Below are positions 11,298 to 23,409 of a stretch of 64,000 nt of DNA, in pieces. The position numbers and the translations under genes were made by a program. Under the pieces are notes generated by a model, which saw only the letters and a program-made list of their open reading frames with translations, searched no databases and had not been told where the DNA came from. Source of the stretch: Dyella sp. A6 (GTDB lineage Bacteria > Pseudomonadota > Gammaproteobacteria > Xanthomonadales > Rhodanobacteraceae); the NCBI RefSeq assembly GCF_036320485.1, contig NZ_CP132911.1, positions 2,046,001 through 2,110,000 on the forward strand, written 5' to 3'. How positions within the stretch are numbered: position 1 is the first letter of the stretch; every line of letters begins with the position of its first letter.

Positions 11298-12002
11298 TCA
11301 GTGCACGCGCACCACGATGGCGGTCACATTGTCCGTTCCGCCACCATCGAGCGCGGCAAGCAGCAGGTGATCCACGCACTCCTGGGTTGCCAGGTCCTGA
11401 CGAGCCATCGTCGCCGCGATCGCGCCATCCTCGACATCCTCGGTTAAGCCGTCGCTGCAAAGCAGGAAGGCCATGCCCGGCACCAGCTCGCCGCGCGCCA
11501 TGCCGACATGCAGCTGGTCCGCGGCCGTGATGCCCAGCGCCTGGGTCACTACGTTGCGCTGCGGGTGCCGCCCCGCGCACGCCGGGTCGAGCACGCCCGC
11601 CTCGATCAGTTCCTGCACCAGCGAATGGTCATGGCTGATCTGCCGCAATGCGTCCCGCCATACATAGATGCGGCTGTCGCCGACCCAGGCCACCTCGTAA
11701 TCACTGCCGGTCACCCGCAGGACGGCCACGGTGGTACCCATCGGCAAGCCTTCTGCGCTGTCCTCGCGCGCATGCTCCATCAATTGCGCGCCCGCCATGC
11801 GTACGGCCTCCGCCAAACCCTGTCCGCGTGACAACAGCGCGATCACCGTGTCGCGCACAAGGGCGGATGCCACCTCGCCGTGCCGGTGCCCGCCCATCCC
11901 GTCGGCCACCAGGAACACCCCCTGCCGGGGATCCGCGTAATAGGTGTCCTCGTTGCGGGTGCGTCGCAGGCCGGCGTGGGTTCCGTGTCCGAATTCGATC
12001 AT
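11298..12002 (-). CDS. PP2C-type serine/threonine protein phosphatase
   Basis: A 234-residue single-domain PPM/PP2C phosphatase (PrpC/Stp type). Metal-binding motifs are visible in order: RRTRNEDTYYAD, FLVADGMGGHRHGE, VAWVGDSRIYVWRDA, FLLCSDGLTEDVED and GGTDNVTAIVV. These acidic residues bind the two or three Mn/Mg ions used to hydrolyse phosphoserine and phosphothreonine. The start MIEFGHGTHAG at 12002 gives the normal family N-terminus. No partner kinase gene is adjacent; such phosphatases often pair with Hanks-type kinases or type VI secretion regulators, which are not seen in this window. Confidence 0.93.
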   Translation of the reverse strand: MIEFGHGTHAGLRRTRNEDTYYADPRQGVFLVADGMGGHRHGEVASALVRDTVIALLSRGQGLAEAVRMAGAQLMEHAREDSAEGLPMGTTVAVLRVTGSDYEVAWVGDSRIYVWRDALRQISHDHSLVQELIEAGVLDPACAGRHPQRNVVTQALGITAADQLHVGMARGELVPGMAFLLCSDGLTEDVEDGAIAATMARQDLATQECVDHLLLAALDGGGTDNVTAIVVRVH

Positions 12003-12050
12003 GGGGGCTGCATCTCCAGTACCGGCGCAGCATGCCGCATGCACCGCCAG

Positions 12051-12079
12051 TTGTCACGGCGCGCACGAGCGCGTATTAT
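12051..12079 (+). promoter_or_regulatory. sigma70-type promoter for tRNA-Ser(CGA)
   Basis: TTGTCA (12051-12056) and TATTAT (12074-12079) are separated by 17 bases and lie 33 bases upstream of the tRNA gene. The match to consensus is good. It sits in the space between the divergent phosphatase gene and the tRNA. Confidence 0.75.
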
Positions 12080-12112
12080 CGCCGGCTCGCACGCGCCACC
12101 GTGCAAAAGTTT

Positions 12113-12204
<92 letters not shown>

Positions 12205-12212
12205 CAAGCAAA

Positions 12213-12240
12213 GCGCCCCTTCGTGGGGCGTTTTGCTTTT
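12213..12240 (+). terminator. terminator after tRNA-Ser
   Basis: Stem CGCCCC/GGGGCG (12214-12219 with 12225-12230), loop TTCGT, followed by TTTTGCTTTT. It begins ten bases after the CCA end. Confidence 0.85.
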
Positions 12241-12255
12241 CCGGGGACAGCCGGC

Positions 12256-12975
12256 TCAGGCCGCTGTTTCGCCGCGACGCCAGAGACTTCCCGCTTCACC
12301 CGCACTCTTGTCCAGGGCATCCAGCTTGCGCTCATGCGCGGCGACTTCCTCGGCGGTGGCGCGCAGGATGCGCGGTCGCCGATCCAGCACGACCGGATGC
12401 TGGACGGCCGCCGTCGCCGATTCGGCGGCTTCGTCGAAACCCAGGTCGAACGCGACCTGGCCCGAGGTCATCGCCAGGTAGACCTCGGCCAGCAGCTGCG
12501 CGTCGATCAGGCCGCCGTGCAGGTCGCGCGCCGAGTTGTCCACGCCCAGGCGCCTGCAGAGCGCGTCGAGGCTGTTGCGCTGACCCGGGTAGCGCTCGCG
12601 CGCCATGGCCAGGGTATCGAGCACCGGACAGCGGTCCGCAATCCGTCCGTACTGCGAGCCGGCGCGCGCCAGCTCCGCATCGAGAAAGCCGACGTCGAAG
12701 CTGGCGTTGTGGATGACCAGCTCGGCACCGTCGATGAAGGCGAGGAACTCGTCCACGACATCCTCGAAATGCGGCTTGTCGAGCAGGAACTCGTCTTCGA
12801 TGCCGGTGACCTGGCGCGCGCCCTCGTCGATGGCGCGATCCGGGTTCAGGTAGGTCTGGTAATGGCGACCGCTCAGGCGACGCTCGACCATCTCGACACA
12901 GGCGATTTCGATCAGGCGATGTCCCTGGCGAACCTCAAGACCGGTGGTCTCGGTATCGAGGATGACCTGCCTCAT
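12256..12975 (-). CDS. dnaQ: DNA polymerase III epsilon subunit (3'-5' proofreading exonuclease)
   Basis: A 239-residue DEDDh exonuclease. ExoI is VILDTETTG with Asp7 and Glu9, ExoII is [15 protein letters not shown], and ExoIII is [18 protein letters not shown] with the general-base His. The C-terminal about 50 residues would contact the alpha subunit. It removes misincorporated nucleotides within the polymerase III core. The ATG at 12975 overlaps the rnhA stop by four bases (ATGA), the conserved rnhA-dnaQ arrangement of gammaproteobacteria on one transcript. A longer frame upstream overlaps rnhA and is not coding. Confidence 0.95.
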   Translation of the reverse strand: MRQVILDTETTGLEVRQGHRLIEIACVEMVERRLSGRHYQTYLNPDRAIDEGARQVTGIEDEFLLDKPHFEDVVDEFLAFIDGAELVIHNASFDVGFLDAELARAGSQYGRIADRCPVLDTLAMARERYPGQRNSLDALCRRLGVDNSARDLHGGLIDAQLLAEVYLAMTSGQVAFDLGFDEAAESATAAVQHPVVLDRRPRILRATAEEVAAHERKLDALDKSAGEAGSLWRRGETAA

Positions 12976-13427
12976 GCCCGGTCGCGCCTGCCGTCGCGAT
13001 AGTGTTCGGCCTGTTCGCGTGCAGCCTGGTCCACGCGCTCGTTCTCGACGTGGCCATTGTGGCCACGCACCCATTGCCAACGCACCTCGTGCCGGCCCAC
13101 CGCTTCGGACAGACGCACCCAAAGATCCTGGTTCTTGACCGGCTTCTTGTCGGCCGTGCGCCAGCCGTTGGCGCGCCACTTCGGCACCCACTGCTCGATG
13201 CCCTGCATCACGTAGCGCGAATCGGTCGTCAGCACGACCCGGCAGGGGCGGGTCAACGCCTCCAGCGCACCGATCGCGGCCAGCAACTCCATCCGGTTAT
13301 TCGTGGTATCCGGCTCGCCGCCGGCCAGCATGCGTTCGGTACCTTTGGCGCGCAGCAGTGCAGCCCAGCCACCCGGCCCCGGATTGCCGAGACAGGCACC
13401 ATCGGTGAAAGCTTCCACATCACTCAC
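12972..13427 (-). CDS. rnhA: Ribonuclease HI
   Basis: A 151-residue enzyme that cuts the RNA strand of RNA/DNA hybrids. The four catalytic carboxylates are all present: Asp9 ([15 protein letters not shown]), Glu47 ([10 protein letters not shown]), Asp69 (LTTDSRYV) and Asp133 (NERVDQAA), with His123 in VRGHNGH. A basic substrate-binding region (VPKWRANGW) is also visible. Length matches E. coli RNase HI (155). It is followed by dnaQ with a four-base overlap and preceded by a methyltransferase gene on the same strand. Confidence 0.97.
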   Translation of the reverse strand: MSDVEAFTDGACLGNPGPGGWAALLRAKGTERMLAGGEPDTTNNRMELLAAIGALEALTRPCRVVLTTDSRYVMQGIEQWVPKWRANGWRTADKKPVKNQDLWVRLSEAVGRHEVRWQWVRGHNGHVENERVDQAAREQAEHYRDGRRDRA

Positions 13428-13464
13428 TCGTACATAGCTCCATGATTTCTAGTCGGACGCGCAT

Positions 13465-14157
13465 TCATGCGGCCGGGTTGCGCCGCGCGCTGGATGCCAG
13501 CCCGGCATTGGTCGGCGCCGGCACCGGGCGCGGTCGCGGCCGCAGGCGTGTGGGCAAACTCATGGCGCGACGCTTGCGTGCCAGCATCACATATCCCCCA
13601 CCCATCGCACCGACTACACCGGACGCATCGACTCTGCTGGTCGGCCACGGGCACCCTACCCGCTGGACCCGCTCCACCTGCAGTTCCGCACGACGCAGCC
13701 AGCCGCCGATTTTCAACGGCGAATTCAGCCGGCTGCGGGTACCTCGCGTACGCCAGTGCCACCAGGGCAGCCAGCCGCTTATCGGATGCACCCCAGTGAG
13801 CGCAAGCAACCCGCCCGGGGCCAGACAACGCACCACCTCAGCCAGCCACTCGGGCGAAGCCGAAGGCACTTCCAGTGCATGCCGCAGCAACACCAGGTCG
13901 AAGCTGCCGTCGGCGAACGGCAAAGACGCGTGCATGCTTGCGCGCACATCACCGGCAAGGCTCTGGCCCGCGATCGTCAACTGTGTCCAGCAGCCAAGCA
14001 AGGGCAGACTGGGCGGAACATCGGAGGGCCATGCCGAAACCAGCGCGCCACGCGTGCCGGCACAGCGCTGCAGGAACGGTGTCAGCGCGGCCAGTTCCTC
14101 AGCCAGAAGCCCACGCATGGGCTCGCTGGCATAGACATCGTGGTCACGCTTTGGCAT
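13465..14157 (-). CDS. SAM-dependent methyltransferase-like protein
   Basis: About 230 residues. The recognisable core is LPFADGSFDLVLLRHALEV, then PEWLAEVVRCLAPGGLLALTGVHP, the post-I and motif regions of class I (Methyltransf_11-like) SAM methyltransferases. The glycine-rich SAM-binding motif I is poorly conserved, so catalytic status is uncertain. The location between gloB and rnhA is conserved in related genomes as far as I recall. The start is uncertain: ATG 14157 and ATG 14172 are both possible. The C-terminus is Arg/Pro-rich (RLRPRPRPVPAP). The substrate is unknown. Confidence 0.78.
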   Translation of the reverse strand: MPKRDHDVYASEPMRGLLAEELAALTPFLQRCAGTRGALVSAWPSDVPPSLPLLGCWTQLTIAGQSLAGDVRASMHASLPFADGSFDLVLLRHALEVPSASPEWLAEVVRCLAPGGLLALTGVHPISGWLPWWHWRTRGTRSRLNSPLKIGGWLRRAELQVERVQRVGCPWPTSRVDASGVVGAMGGGYVMLARKRRAMSLPTRLRPRPRPVPAPTNAGLASSARRNPAA

Positions 14158-14363
14158 GTGCCGAACACCCATCGCGGCGCGGGAATCCTCGAAGTGTAGC
14201 GGCTGAAGGCGCAAAGACGAACCGGGACACATGACTGAACACCAGGCGATCGCATTAACACCCAGATAACGAGTCGACCCGACACCCCCCGTATAGTCGA
14301 AGGCTTCGCCTGCATGTGCGTGCGCGCCACGCGACTCCAGGCCAGCCCTGGGGGAATCCCTGT

Positions 14364-15128
14364 TTGCACGTTCAACCGATCCCGGCACTGACCGACAACT
14401 ACATATGGCTGCTTCACGACGGAGAGGGTTCCACCCTCGTCGTCGATCCCGGCGAGGCGGCGCCCGTCGAGGCAGCACTGAAGGCCCAGGGTCTGCGCTT
14501 GCGCGCCATCCTGTTGACCCACCACCACCCCGACCATATTGCCGGCGCCGCGGCACTTCGACAGCAGCACCAGGTGCCGGTATACGCCCCCATGGACGAG
14601 CGCATCGATGTGGCGACGCATCGTGTGTCGGATGGCAACGATGTCCTGATCGAGAGTCCCGCAGCGCGCTTCCGCACCTTGGCCGTGCCCGGCCACACCA
14701 CCAGTCATGTCGCTTATGCCGGCGAAGGTCTGCTGTTCTGCGGTGACACGCTGTTCAGCATGGGCTGTGGCCGCCTGTTCGAAGGAACTCCAGGCCAGAT
14801 GCTGGCTTCGCTCGACCGCCTGACCGGATTGCCCGACGACACACTGGTCTGCTGCGGACACGAATATACGGCCGCCAATGGCCGCTTCGCGATCACCATC
14901 GAGCCCGCGAACGCTGCGCTGCGCGCGCGCGTCGAGCAGGTCGCCGCGCTGCGTGCCATGAACCGCCCCACGGTGCCATCGAGCATGGCCACCGAAAAAG
15001 CCACCAATCCGTTCCTGCGTATCGACAGCCCTGAAGTCATTGATTGGTGTCAGCAACAGGGCGCGTCCCCAAACGACCGGATCGCCCACTTCGCCGCGCT
15101 GCGTGCAGCCAAGGACCAGTTCAAATGA
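14364..15128 (+). CDS. gloB: Hydroxyacylglutathione hydrolase (glyoxalase II)
   Basis: A 254-residue metallo-beta-lactamase-fold enzyme that hydrolyses S-D-lactoylglutathione to lactate and glutathione in methylglyoxal detoxification. The binuclear metal site is LTHHHPDHIAG (about 51-61), with further ligands in AVPGHTTSHVAY, FCGDTLFSMGCGRLFEG and CCGHEYT. I start at TTG 14364, read as MHVQPIPALTDNYIWLL, the standard GloB N-terminus, with a GGGGGA site about eight bases upstream; the upstream ATG adds residues that are not family-like. The stop overlaps the next start (ATGA). Confidence 0.94.
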   Translation: MHVQPIPALTDNYIWLLHDGEGSTLVVDPGEAAPVEAALKAQGLRLRAILLTHHHPDHIAGAAALRQQHQVPVYAPMDERIDVATHRVSDGNDVLIESPAARFRTLAVPGHTTSHVAYAGEGLLFCGDTLFSMGCGRLFEGTPGQMLASLDRLTGLPDDTLVCCGHEYTAANGRFAITIEPANAALRARVEQVAALRAMNRPTVPSSMATEKATNPFLRIDSPEVIDWCQQQGASPNDRIAHFAALRAAKDQFK

Positions 15129-16384
15129 CGCGCTACTGGCGGGCTGTCCTGCCGGCTGCACTGGTCGCCTTGATGAGTGCCTGCGCCACGGCACCGCACG
15201 TCGGACCATTACCGCTGATTACCCCGCCTAGCACTGCTGTACCGAAGCCGAAGTCGGTGGTCAAGGCGGTGATTCCGTCAGCCATCCAGGCACCGGACAT
15301 CTGGAGCAAACTGCGCCAGAGCTTTGCCATGGCCGACTGCGATGCTGATGCCGGCATCCTCGCATGGGCTCATCGCTACACGCAGGACCCGCAACACTTC
15401 GAAGCCACGCTCCGCGATGCCATGCCCAGACTGGTCTACGTGCAGCAGGTTGCTGCCAGACACGATGTCGCCGGCGAATTCGTTCTGCTGCCCTGGGTCG
15501 AAAGCCACTATCAGCCGGTCACCAGCCGGCACTACCAGCATGCAGCCGGCATGTGGCAGATCGTGCCGGCGACAGCGCGCACGATGGGCCTGGAGGTCAG
15601 CCGGAGCTACGACGCCCGCTTCAGTGTGCCGGCTGCGACCGATGGCGTGATGACACTGCTCGAACGCTACTACCGGGACCTGCACGACTGGCGTCTGGTC
15701 GACTATGCCTACAACGCCGGTGAGTTCGCCGTGCAGCGAGTGCTCAAGCAGCATGGAATGCCACCGGCCGAACCGGTGATTCCAAACCTGCCCGTGCCGC
15801 GGATCACCCGCGAGCACCTCACCAAGTTGCTGGCGATTGCCTGTGTCATTCGTGAGCCCGCCCGCTTCCACGTCGACCTGCCGTTGCTGCCGCCCAGCAA
15901 GCGGCTAGAAACCGTAACGGTGAAGCACCCGATGCGACTGGAGAAAGTCGCCAAGTACGCCGGCATGCCGTTGCACAAGCTCAAGCACCTGAACTCGGCT
16001 TTCCGCGATGGACGGATTACCGCCGCCCATACGCCAACCCGCCTGTTGCTTCCGCGTCAGCATGCAAGGCAATGGCATCGACATGTCGAATTGCAGAACG
16101 CCAGGGACGCCGACCTGATCGCTGGCGTCACACCACAACCGCTGCCCCTGCCCTCGCTACCCTCGACCGGTAACGATCCCTCACCCGGGCAACGCGAGCA
16201 TGCAGCGCCGCTGGCATCCTCCGCACCACCACCGATACGTCGACACACGGTACGTCGCGGTGAAACCTTGTGGGTCATCGCACGCAGGTACGCCGTCAGC
16301 GTGCGTCAGATCGAGCACTGGAATCACCTGCGCGGTCACACCATCAAGCCCGGTCAGGTGCTGAAGGTCAGTGCACCGCAATAG
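15125..16384 (+). CDS. Membrane-bound lytic transglycosylase with LysM repeats (MltD-like lipoprotein)
   Basis: A 419-residue outer-membrane-type lipoprotein. The signal peptide ends in ALMSAC with lipidated Cys20. An SLT domain (about 110-250) has the catalytic Glu in LLPWVESHYQP and the motifs AAGMWQIVPATARTMGL and VDYAYNAGE. Two LysM-type peptidoglycan-binding segments follow; the last, HTVRRGETLWVIARRYAVS to GQVLKVS, is clear and the first (about 260-310) is divergent. It should cleave glycan strands of murein to 1,6-anhydro products. Translation is coupled to gloB by an ATGA overlap. Confidence 0.92.
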   Translation: MTRYWRAVLPAALVALMSACATAPHVGPLPLITPPSTAVPKPKSVVKAVIPSAIQAPDIWSKLRQSFAMADCDADAGILAWAHRYTQDPQHFEATLRDAMPRLVYVQQVAARHDVAGEFVLLPWVESHYQPVTSRHYQHAAGMWQIVPATARTMGLEVSRSYDARFSVPAATDGVMTLLERYYRDLHDWRLVDYAYNAGEFAVQRVLKQHGMPPAEPVIPNLPVPRITREHLTKLLAIACVIREPARFHVDLPLLPPSKRLETVTVKHPMRLEKVAKYAGMPLHKLKHLNSAFRDGRITAAHTPTRLLLPRQHARQWHRHVELQNARDADLIAGVTPQPLPLPSLPSTGNDPSPGQREHAAPLASSAPPPIRRHTVRRGETLWVIARRYAVSVRQIEHWNHLRGHTIKPGQVLKVSAPQ

Positions 16385-16505
16385 CGCGGTTGGTCGTGGC
16401 GTCAGATTGCTGCACAGCGACGGCACCACCCCGGACCACATGGCCCTTCTTTTGTGTCTCGATGTCTCGTGTACGGCCGGCGAGGTACAACCGGCGATTC
16501 CGCGG

Positions 16506-18425
16506 TTACATGCGGCTGGCGACGATCTTGATCTTGGTCTTCGCCTTAAGCGCCTTGATGAACGCATCGGTCGCCATGTTGCCGTAGGCGCGCGCCATGC
16601 TCATGCGGAGCTGCGCACGGTCGCTGGGGGTGATCTTGGAAAGATCGCCCGGCTGCACCTTGTCCAGCGCAAGCACAGCATAGACGCCGTCGCTGACAGA
16701 CACGCTCGCGAACTGCGGCTTGCCCGCGGACGGATGCGGCAACAGGAAAGCCTCGGTGCGCACCGGCTGTGGCAGGCTCTGCGCCGAAGGCGACATCGAC
16801 ATGCGCTGCACGTCGTTCGCCGTCTGCACGCTGGCACCAGCCGACTTGGCCACGGCTTGGATGTCGTCGCCCTTGCGCAGGCGTGCCAGCAAGGCATCAG
16901 CCTTCTGCTTGGCTGCTGCCACCACACGGTCGTCGAGAATCTTCTTCTGGATGGTGGCACTGACTTCGGACAGCGGGCGTACGGCCTTCGGATTGTGCTG
17001 GTCCACACGAACCACCACGGCATCGTCCGGTCCCAGCGTGATCAGGCTGGAGTTGTTGCCCTGCGCCAGCACGTCGTCGGAGAACGCTGCCGCAATGACC
17101 TTGGCATTCGCGGCGATACCGCTGCCACCCTTGCGGCTGAACAGCGCGGTCGACTGAAGCGGCAGGTTGAGCGTCTTGGCTGCAGTGTCGAGCGAGCCCG
17201 GCGTCTGATAGCTGAGATCGGCCAACTTGCCGGCCACATCGTTGAACTTGCGCGCGCGATCAGCCTTGGCCGCTTCCTGGGCCAGCTGGGCGCGCACTTC
17301 GTCGAAGGGCTTGATCTTGGCGTCCTGGATGTCCCGGACGTAGATGATGTGGTAGCCCTCGGGCGACAGCACGGGCTTGGAGATCTGCCCCTTCTTCAGG
17401 GCCAGCATCGCGTCCTGGAAAGCAGCGTTGGTCATGCCCTTCTGCAACCAGCCGAGGTTACCGCCCTGGCTCTTTGAACCCAGGTCGTCCGAATCCTTCT
17501 TGGCCAGTTCGGCAAAGTTGGCGGGGGTTGCTTCGGCATCGATCTTTTCGGCCTTGGCCAGCGCCGCGCGTTGCTGCGCCGGAGTCGCGTTCTTCGGCAC
17601 ATTGATCAGGATATGCGACACCAGCCGCTGTGCCGGCTGGACGAAGCGGGACTTTTCGTCCTGGTAACGCTTCTTCAATTCAGCCTCGGTCGGCTGCACG
17701 TCAAGCTTGACATTGCTGTCGTTCACTTCGACGTACTTCAGCGACACCTGCTCTGGACGCATGAAGTCGCTCTGGTGCGCGGTGTAGTAGGCCTTGATCT
17801 GGGCGTCGGTGACCGTGGTGTCGGCCGGCGTCGGACGCGGCAACGTGAAGTACTGCACGTCGCGGCGCTGCAGGCGCAGGTCCAGGTAGCGATCCATGTC
17901 GGCGCTGGTCACGACGGCACTGTCGGTGATCGCGTCGGGCAACAGCGACGAGGCCATGCTGTCGGCCATCTGCTGCTGGAACATCTCCGGGGTCATGCCG
18001 CGCTCGGCCAGCAGGACCCGGTAGATCTTCGGATCAAACTTGCCGTTCGTCTGGAAGGCCTGGATGTTCGCGATGGCATCGCGCAGCGCGCCATCGGATA
18101 CCCGCATACCCATGTCGTGATTGGCCTGCAGCAGCAACTGCTGGTCGATCATCGCATCCAGGATTCGGCGCTTGTTATCCGGCTTTTCGAAGGCGGCACC
18201 GTCGAAGTGACTACCCTCTTCAGCCATCATCTGCTGCCGGATCTGGTTCATCCGATCCTGGAACTGCTGCTGGGTGATCTCATGTTTGCCGACCTTGGCG
18301 ACATAGGTCTCGGCAGACGAGCTGAAATAGCCTTCGATACCGAAGAAGGACATGGCAAACACGGCAATGCCCAGCACCACGATGGCTGGCCAGCCCTGCA
18401 TCTTTTTACCCAATGACTGCAGCAT
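16506..18425 (-). CDS. ppiD: SurA/PpiD-type periplasmic peptidyl-prolyl isomerase, membrane anchored
   Basis: A 639-residue protein starting MLQSLGKKMQGW. One N-terminal transmembrane helix (AIVVLGIAVFAMSFFGIEGY) anchors it in the inner membrane. The SurA_N-like chaperone region (KVGKHEITQQQFQDRMNQIR) and a parvulin domain (about 265-360; SHILINVP, GGNLGWLQKGM, VLSPEGYHIIYV) follow, then a C-terminal chaperone region. PpiD sits at the Sec translocon and helps fold exported proteins. The order ppiD, tRNAs, hupB, lon is conserved in related genomes. Confidence 0.93.
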   Translation of the reverse strand: MLQSLGKKMQGWPAIVVLGIAVFAMSFFGIEGYFSSSAETYVAKVGKHEITQQQFQDRMNQIRQQMMAEEGSHFDGAAFEKPDNKRRILDAMIDQQLLLQANHDMGMRVSDGALRDAIANIQAFQTNGKFDPKIYRVLLAERGMTPEMFQQQMADSMASSLLPDAITDSAVVTSADMDRYLDLRLQRRDVQYFTLPRPTPADTTVTDAQIKAYYTAHQSDFMRPEQVSLKYVEVNDSNVKLDVQPTEAELKKRYQDEKSRFVQPAQRLVSHILINVPKNATPAQQRAALAKAEKIDAEATPANFAELAKKDSDDLGSKSQGGNLGWLQKGMTNAAFQDAMLALKKGQISKPVLSPEGYHIIYVRDIQDAKIKPFDEVRAQLAQEAAKADRARKFNDVAGKLADLSYQTPGSLDTAAKTLNLPLQSTALFSRKGGSGIAANAKVIAAAFSDDVLAQGNNSSLITLGPDDAVVVRVDQHNPKAVRPLSEVSATIQKKILDDRVVAAAKQKADALLARLRKGDDIQAVAKSAGASVQTANDVQRMSMSPSAQSLPQPVRTEAFLLPHPSAGKPQFASVSVSDGVYAVLALDKVQPGDLSKITPSDRAQLRMSMARAYGNMATDAFIKALKAKTKIKIVASRM

Positions 18426-18496
18426 GCATTTTTCCCGCAATCCAACAAACGATGACAGCATCCGGCGCACCGGAAACGATCCGCCTAGCTTAAATG

Positions 18497-18523
18497 ACAA
18501 GGGCGCCACGCGGGCGCCCTTGT
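18497..18523 (-). terminator. terminator-like hairpin after tRNA-Val/tRNA-Asp
   Basis: A perfect 11-bp stem (18497-18507 with 18513-18523) and a 5-nt loop, six bases after the 3' end of the minus-strand tRNA-Asp gene. The T-run on the minus strand is weak (TCATTTAAG), so termination may be partial. Confidence 0.65.
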
Positions 18524-18529
18524 GAGCTG

Positions 18530-18606
18530 TGGCGGAGCGGACGGGACTCGAACCCGCGACCTCCGGCGTGACAGGCCAGCATTCTAACCAGCTGAACTAC
18601 CGCTCC
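18530..18606 (-). tRNA. tRNA-Asp(GTC), second copy
   Basis: A 77-nt cloverleaf with anticodon loop CTGTCAC (GTC) and encoded CCA. Identical over its whole length to the plus-strand copy at 6303-6379. Confidence 0.97.
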
Positions 18607-18615
18607 GCACTGTTC

Positions 18616-18690
18616 TGGTGGGTGCTGTAGGGATCGAACCTACGACCCTCGCCTTGTAAGGGCGACGCTCTACCGCTGAGCTAAGCACCC
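18616..18690 (-). tRNA. tRNA-Val(TAC)
   Basis: A 75-nt cloverleaf with acceptor GGGTGCT/AGCACCC, anticodon loop CTTACAA (anticodon TAC) and encoded CCA. It lies nine bases upstream of tRNA-Asp and 21 bases after hupB, so it may be read with either. Confidence 0.97.
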
Positions 18691-18711
18691 GAAACCAAGC
18701 AGAAGAGCCGC

Positions 18712-18984
18712 TTAGTTTAGGGCGTCCTTGAGCGTCTTACCAGCCTTGAAAGCCGGAACCTTCGAAGCCTTGATCTTGATCGTCTCGTTGGTGCGCGGAT
18801 TGCGACCGGTGCGCGCGGCACGCTTGCGCACAGTGAAGGTGCCGAAGCCGACCACCGAGACGTCGTCACCCTTCTTCAGGGCCTTCTGGACGGTCTCGAA
18901 GAAAGCCTCAAGCGCACGGCCCGCGTCGGCCTTGGTGAGCTCGGCCTTGTCGGCAATGGCATTGATCAGATCGGTTTTATTCAT
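18712..18984 (-). CDS. hupB: DNA-binding protein HU-beta
   Basis: A 90-residue histone-like protein. It begins [18 protein letters not shown] and has the family signature [20 protein letters not shown], which forms the DNA-embracing beta arm with its conserved Arg and Pro. It bends and compacts chromosomal DNA as a dimer. A ribosome site AAGGGAG lies six bases before the ATG. The location beside lon is the conserved enterobacterial and xanthomonad arrangement. Confidence 0.97.
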   Translation of the reverse strand: MNKTDLINAIADKAELTKADAGRALEAFFETVQKALKKGDDVSVVGFGTFTVRKRAARTGRNPRTNETIKIKASKVPAFKAGKTLKDALN

Positions 18985-19141
18985 TGAGTTACTCCCTTAA
19001 GCGTAAGCGTATATGCGGCCCGCGTGGTCAGTCTGGGACGAGACGACGCCGCCATTGAAAGGTTGGCTCCCTTGAGGCGCCGCCCCGCGACCCCGCATCG
19101 CGAAACTCCCGAAAAGGGGAGCGTGTCGGTTGCGGTGCCCC

Positions 19142-19170
19142 TTTATACCAGTGCCCCTCAGGCTCCGCAA
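19142..19170 (-). promoter_or_regulatory. sigma70-type promoter for hupB
   Basis: On the minus strand TTGCGG (19165-19170) and TATAAA (19142-19147) are separated by 17 bases. This would give a hupB leader of about 150 bases within the 348-base hupB-lon space; nothing else coding is seen there. Confidence 0.6.
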
Positions 19171-19288
19171 TACAAGCAATACCAACGGTTTCGGCGGTTC
19201 AGGCGACATCCGGAAAGCACTTGCAAAGGGCTGCACAAATGCGTACTGCGTCGCTGCAAAACGGGCACCGTGAAAGCTCGTTCGAAGG

Positions 19289-19316
19289 CTCCGCCCGACT
19301 CACTGGTCGGGCGGAG
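19289..19316 (-). terminator. stem-loop at the 3' end of lon
   Basis: A perfect 11-bp stem (19289-19299 with 19306-19316) and a 6-nt loop, 17 bases after the lon stop codon. No T-run follows, so it may stabilise the mRNA end rather than terminate alone. Confidence 0.55.
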
Positions 19317-19332
19317 GCATCTATCGATGACC

Positions 19333-21867
<2,535 letters not shown>

Positions 21868-21985
21868 CGAAAGGATACTCGCGATGTTGGTCGGACTCGC
21901 CCCGACACTGCGCCGGGGGCATGCCTACGTCAAGTGGAGGCAGATCGCGCCCACCACAAGTGCTTATCAGGGCACTGAAACGCAG

Positions 21986-22012
21986 CGGCCCCGGCGCAGA
22001 ACGCCAGGGCCG
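21986..22012 (-). terminator. stem-loop at the 3' end of clpX
   Basis: An 11-bp stem with one mismatch (21986-21996 with 22002-22012) and a 5-nt loop, 22 bases after the clpX stop. There is no T-run. It could separate clpX and lon messages or protect the clpX 3' end. Confidence 0.45.
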
Positions 22013-22034
22013 CCGGGGTCGACGAAGCGATGGA

Positions 22035-23333
22035 TCAGGCAGCCGCGTCGCTGCCACCGTCACCGATACGCTGCTGTTGCAGGTTGCCGCGATAGATGAG
22101 GTAGGGCTCGGCCTGTCCCTCGATGACCGCGTCGTCCACCACGACCTTGCTGACGTGCTCCAGCGAAGGCAGTTCGTACATGGTGTCCAGCAACACCTGC
22201 TCGAGAATGGTGCGCAGGCCGCGAGCGCCGGTCTTGCGCTTGAGGGCCTTGCGGGCAATCGCCTGCAGCGCTTCCGGACGGAACTCCAGTTCGGCGCCTT
22301 CCATTTCGAACAGCTTCTTGAACTGCTTGGTGACCGCGTTCTTCGGCTCGGTCAGGATCTTCACCAGCGCCGCCTCGTCCAGCTCGTCCAGCGTGGCGAC
22401 CACCGGCAGGCGGCCGACGAACTCCGGAATGAGGCCGAACTTCACCAGATCGGACGGCTCGACCTCGGACAGCAGCTTGCCGAGATTCTCGGTGCGCTCC
22501 TTCGAGCGGACCTCGGCACCGAACCCGATGCCAGTGGTCTCCGAACGCTGCTGGATGACTTTCTCCAGCCCGGCGAACGCACCACCGCAGATGAACAGGA
22601 TGTTCTTGGTGTCGACCTGCAGGAATTCCTGCTGCGGATGCTTGCGCCCACCCTGCGGCGGCACCGAGGCCAGGGTGCCCTCGATCAGCTTCAGCAGCGC
22701 CTGCTGCACGCCTTCGCCCGACACGTCACGGGTGATCGACGGGTTCTCGCTCTTGCGCGAGATCTTGTCGATTTCGTCGATGTAGACGATACCGGACTGC
22801 GCCTTGTCGACGTCGTAGTCGCACTTCTGCAGCAGCTTCTGGATGATGTTTTCCACGTCCTCGCCAACATAGCCCGCTTCGGTCAGCGTAGTGGCATCGG
22901 CAATCGTGAAAGGCACGTTCAGCAGCCGCGCCAGCGTCTCGGCCAGCAGCGTTTTGCCCGAGCCGGTCGGCCCGATCAGCAGAATGTTCGACTTGGCCAG
23001 CTCGACCTCGTCGCTCTTCTGTCGCGACTCCATGCGCTTGTAGTGGTTGTACACCGCCACCGACAACGCCTTCTTGGCGCGCGTCTGCCCGACCACATAC
23101 TGGTCGAGGGTCTCCATGATTTCCTTCGGCTTCGGCAGCTGGGTACGGCCGGAGGCAGCTTTTTCCTCAAGCTCTTCACGGATGATGTCGTTGCACAGCT
23201 CGACACACTCGTCGCAGATGAACACGGACGGACCCGCGATCAGCTTGCGAACCTCGTGTTGGCTCTTGCCGCAGAAGGAGCAGTAGAGAATCTTGCCGCT
23301 GTCGTTGGAACGGCCCTGCCGCTCGTCGCTCAT
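22035..23333 (-). CDS. clpX: ATP-dependent Clp protease ATP-binding subunit ClpX
   Basis: A 432-residue AAA+ unfoldase that feeds substrates to ClpP. The N-terminal zinc-binding domain has paired cysteines ([10 protein letters not shown] and [10 protein letters not shown]). Walker A is [15 protein letters not shown], Walker B is [11 protein letters not shown], and sensor-type motifs follow ([10 protein letters not shown]). The pore loop is in [12 protein letters not shown]. Length fits the family. It is downstream of clpP on the same strand, separated by a strong hairpin. Confidence 0.97.
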   Translation of the reverse strand: MSDERQGRSNDSGKILYCSFCGKSQHEVRKLIAGPSVFICDECVELCNDIIREELEEKAASGRTQLPKPKEIMETLDQYVVGQTRAKKALSVAVYNHYKRMESRQKSDEVELAKSNILLIGPTGSGKTLLAETLARLLNVPFTIADATTLTEAGYVGEDVENIIQKLLQKCDYDVDKAQSGIVYIDEIDKISRKSENPSITRDVSGEGVQQALLKLIEGTLASVPPQGGRKHPQQEFLQVDTKNILFICGGAFAGLEKVIQQRSETTGIGFGAEVRSKERTENLGKLLSEVEPSDLVKFGLIPEFVGRLPVVATLDELDEAALVKILTEPKNAVTKQFKKLFEMEGAELEFRPEALQAIARKALKRKTGARGLRTILEQVLLDTMYELPSLEHVSKVVVDDAVIEGQAEPYLIYRGNLQQQRIGDGGSDAAA

Positions 23334-23377
23334 GCTGTAATCCTGCTGTCAATCAGTTGCGTCGCGAGAATAGCACA

Positions 23378-23409
23378 GGGCTCCGCGTCTGCATCCAGAC
23401 GCGGAGCCC
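23378..23409 (-). terminator. strong hairpin between clpP and clpX
   Basis: A perfect 14-bp stem (23378-23391 with 23396-23409) and a CATC loop, with a second outer pairing TCGCGAG/CTCGCGA (23362-23368 with 23410-23416). No T-run is seen. It could act as an attenuator or RNA-processing site controlling how much clpX is made from the clpP transcript. Confidence 0.6.
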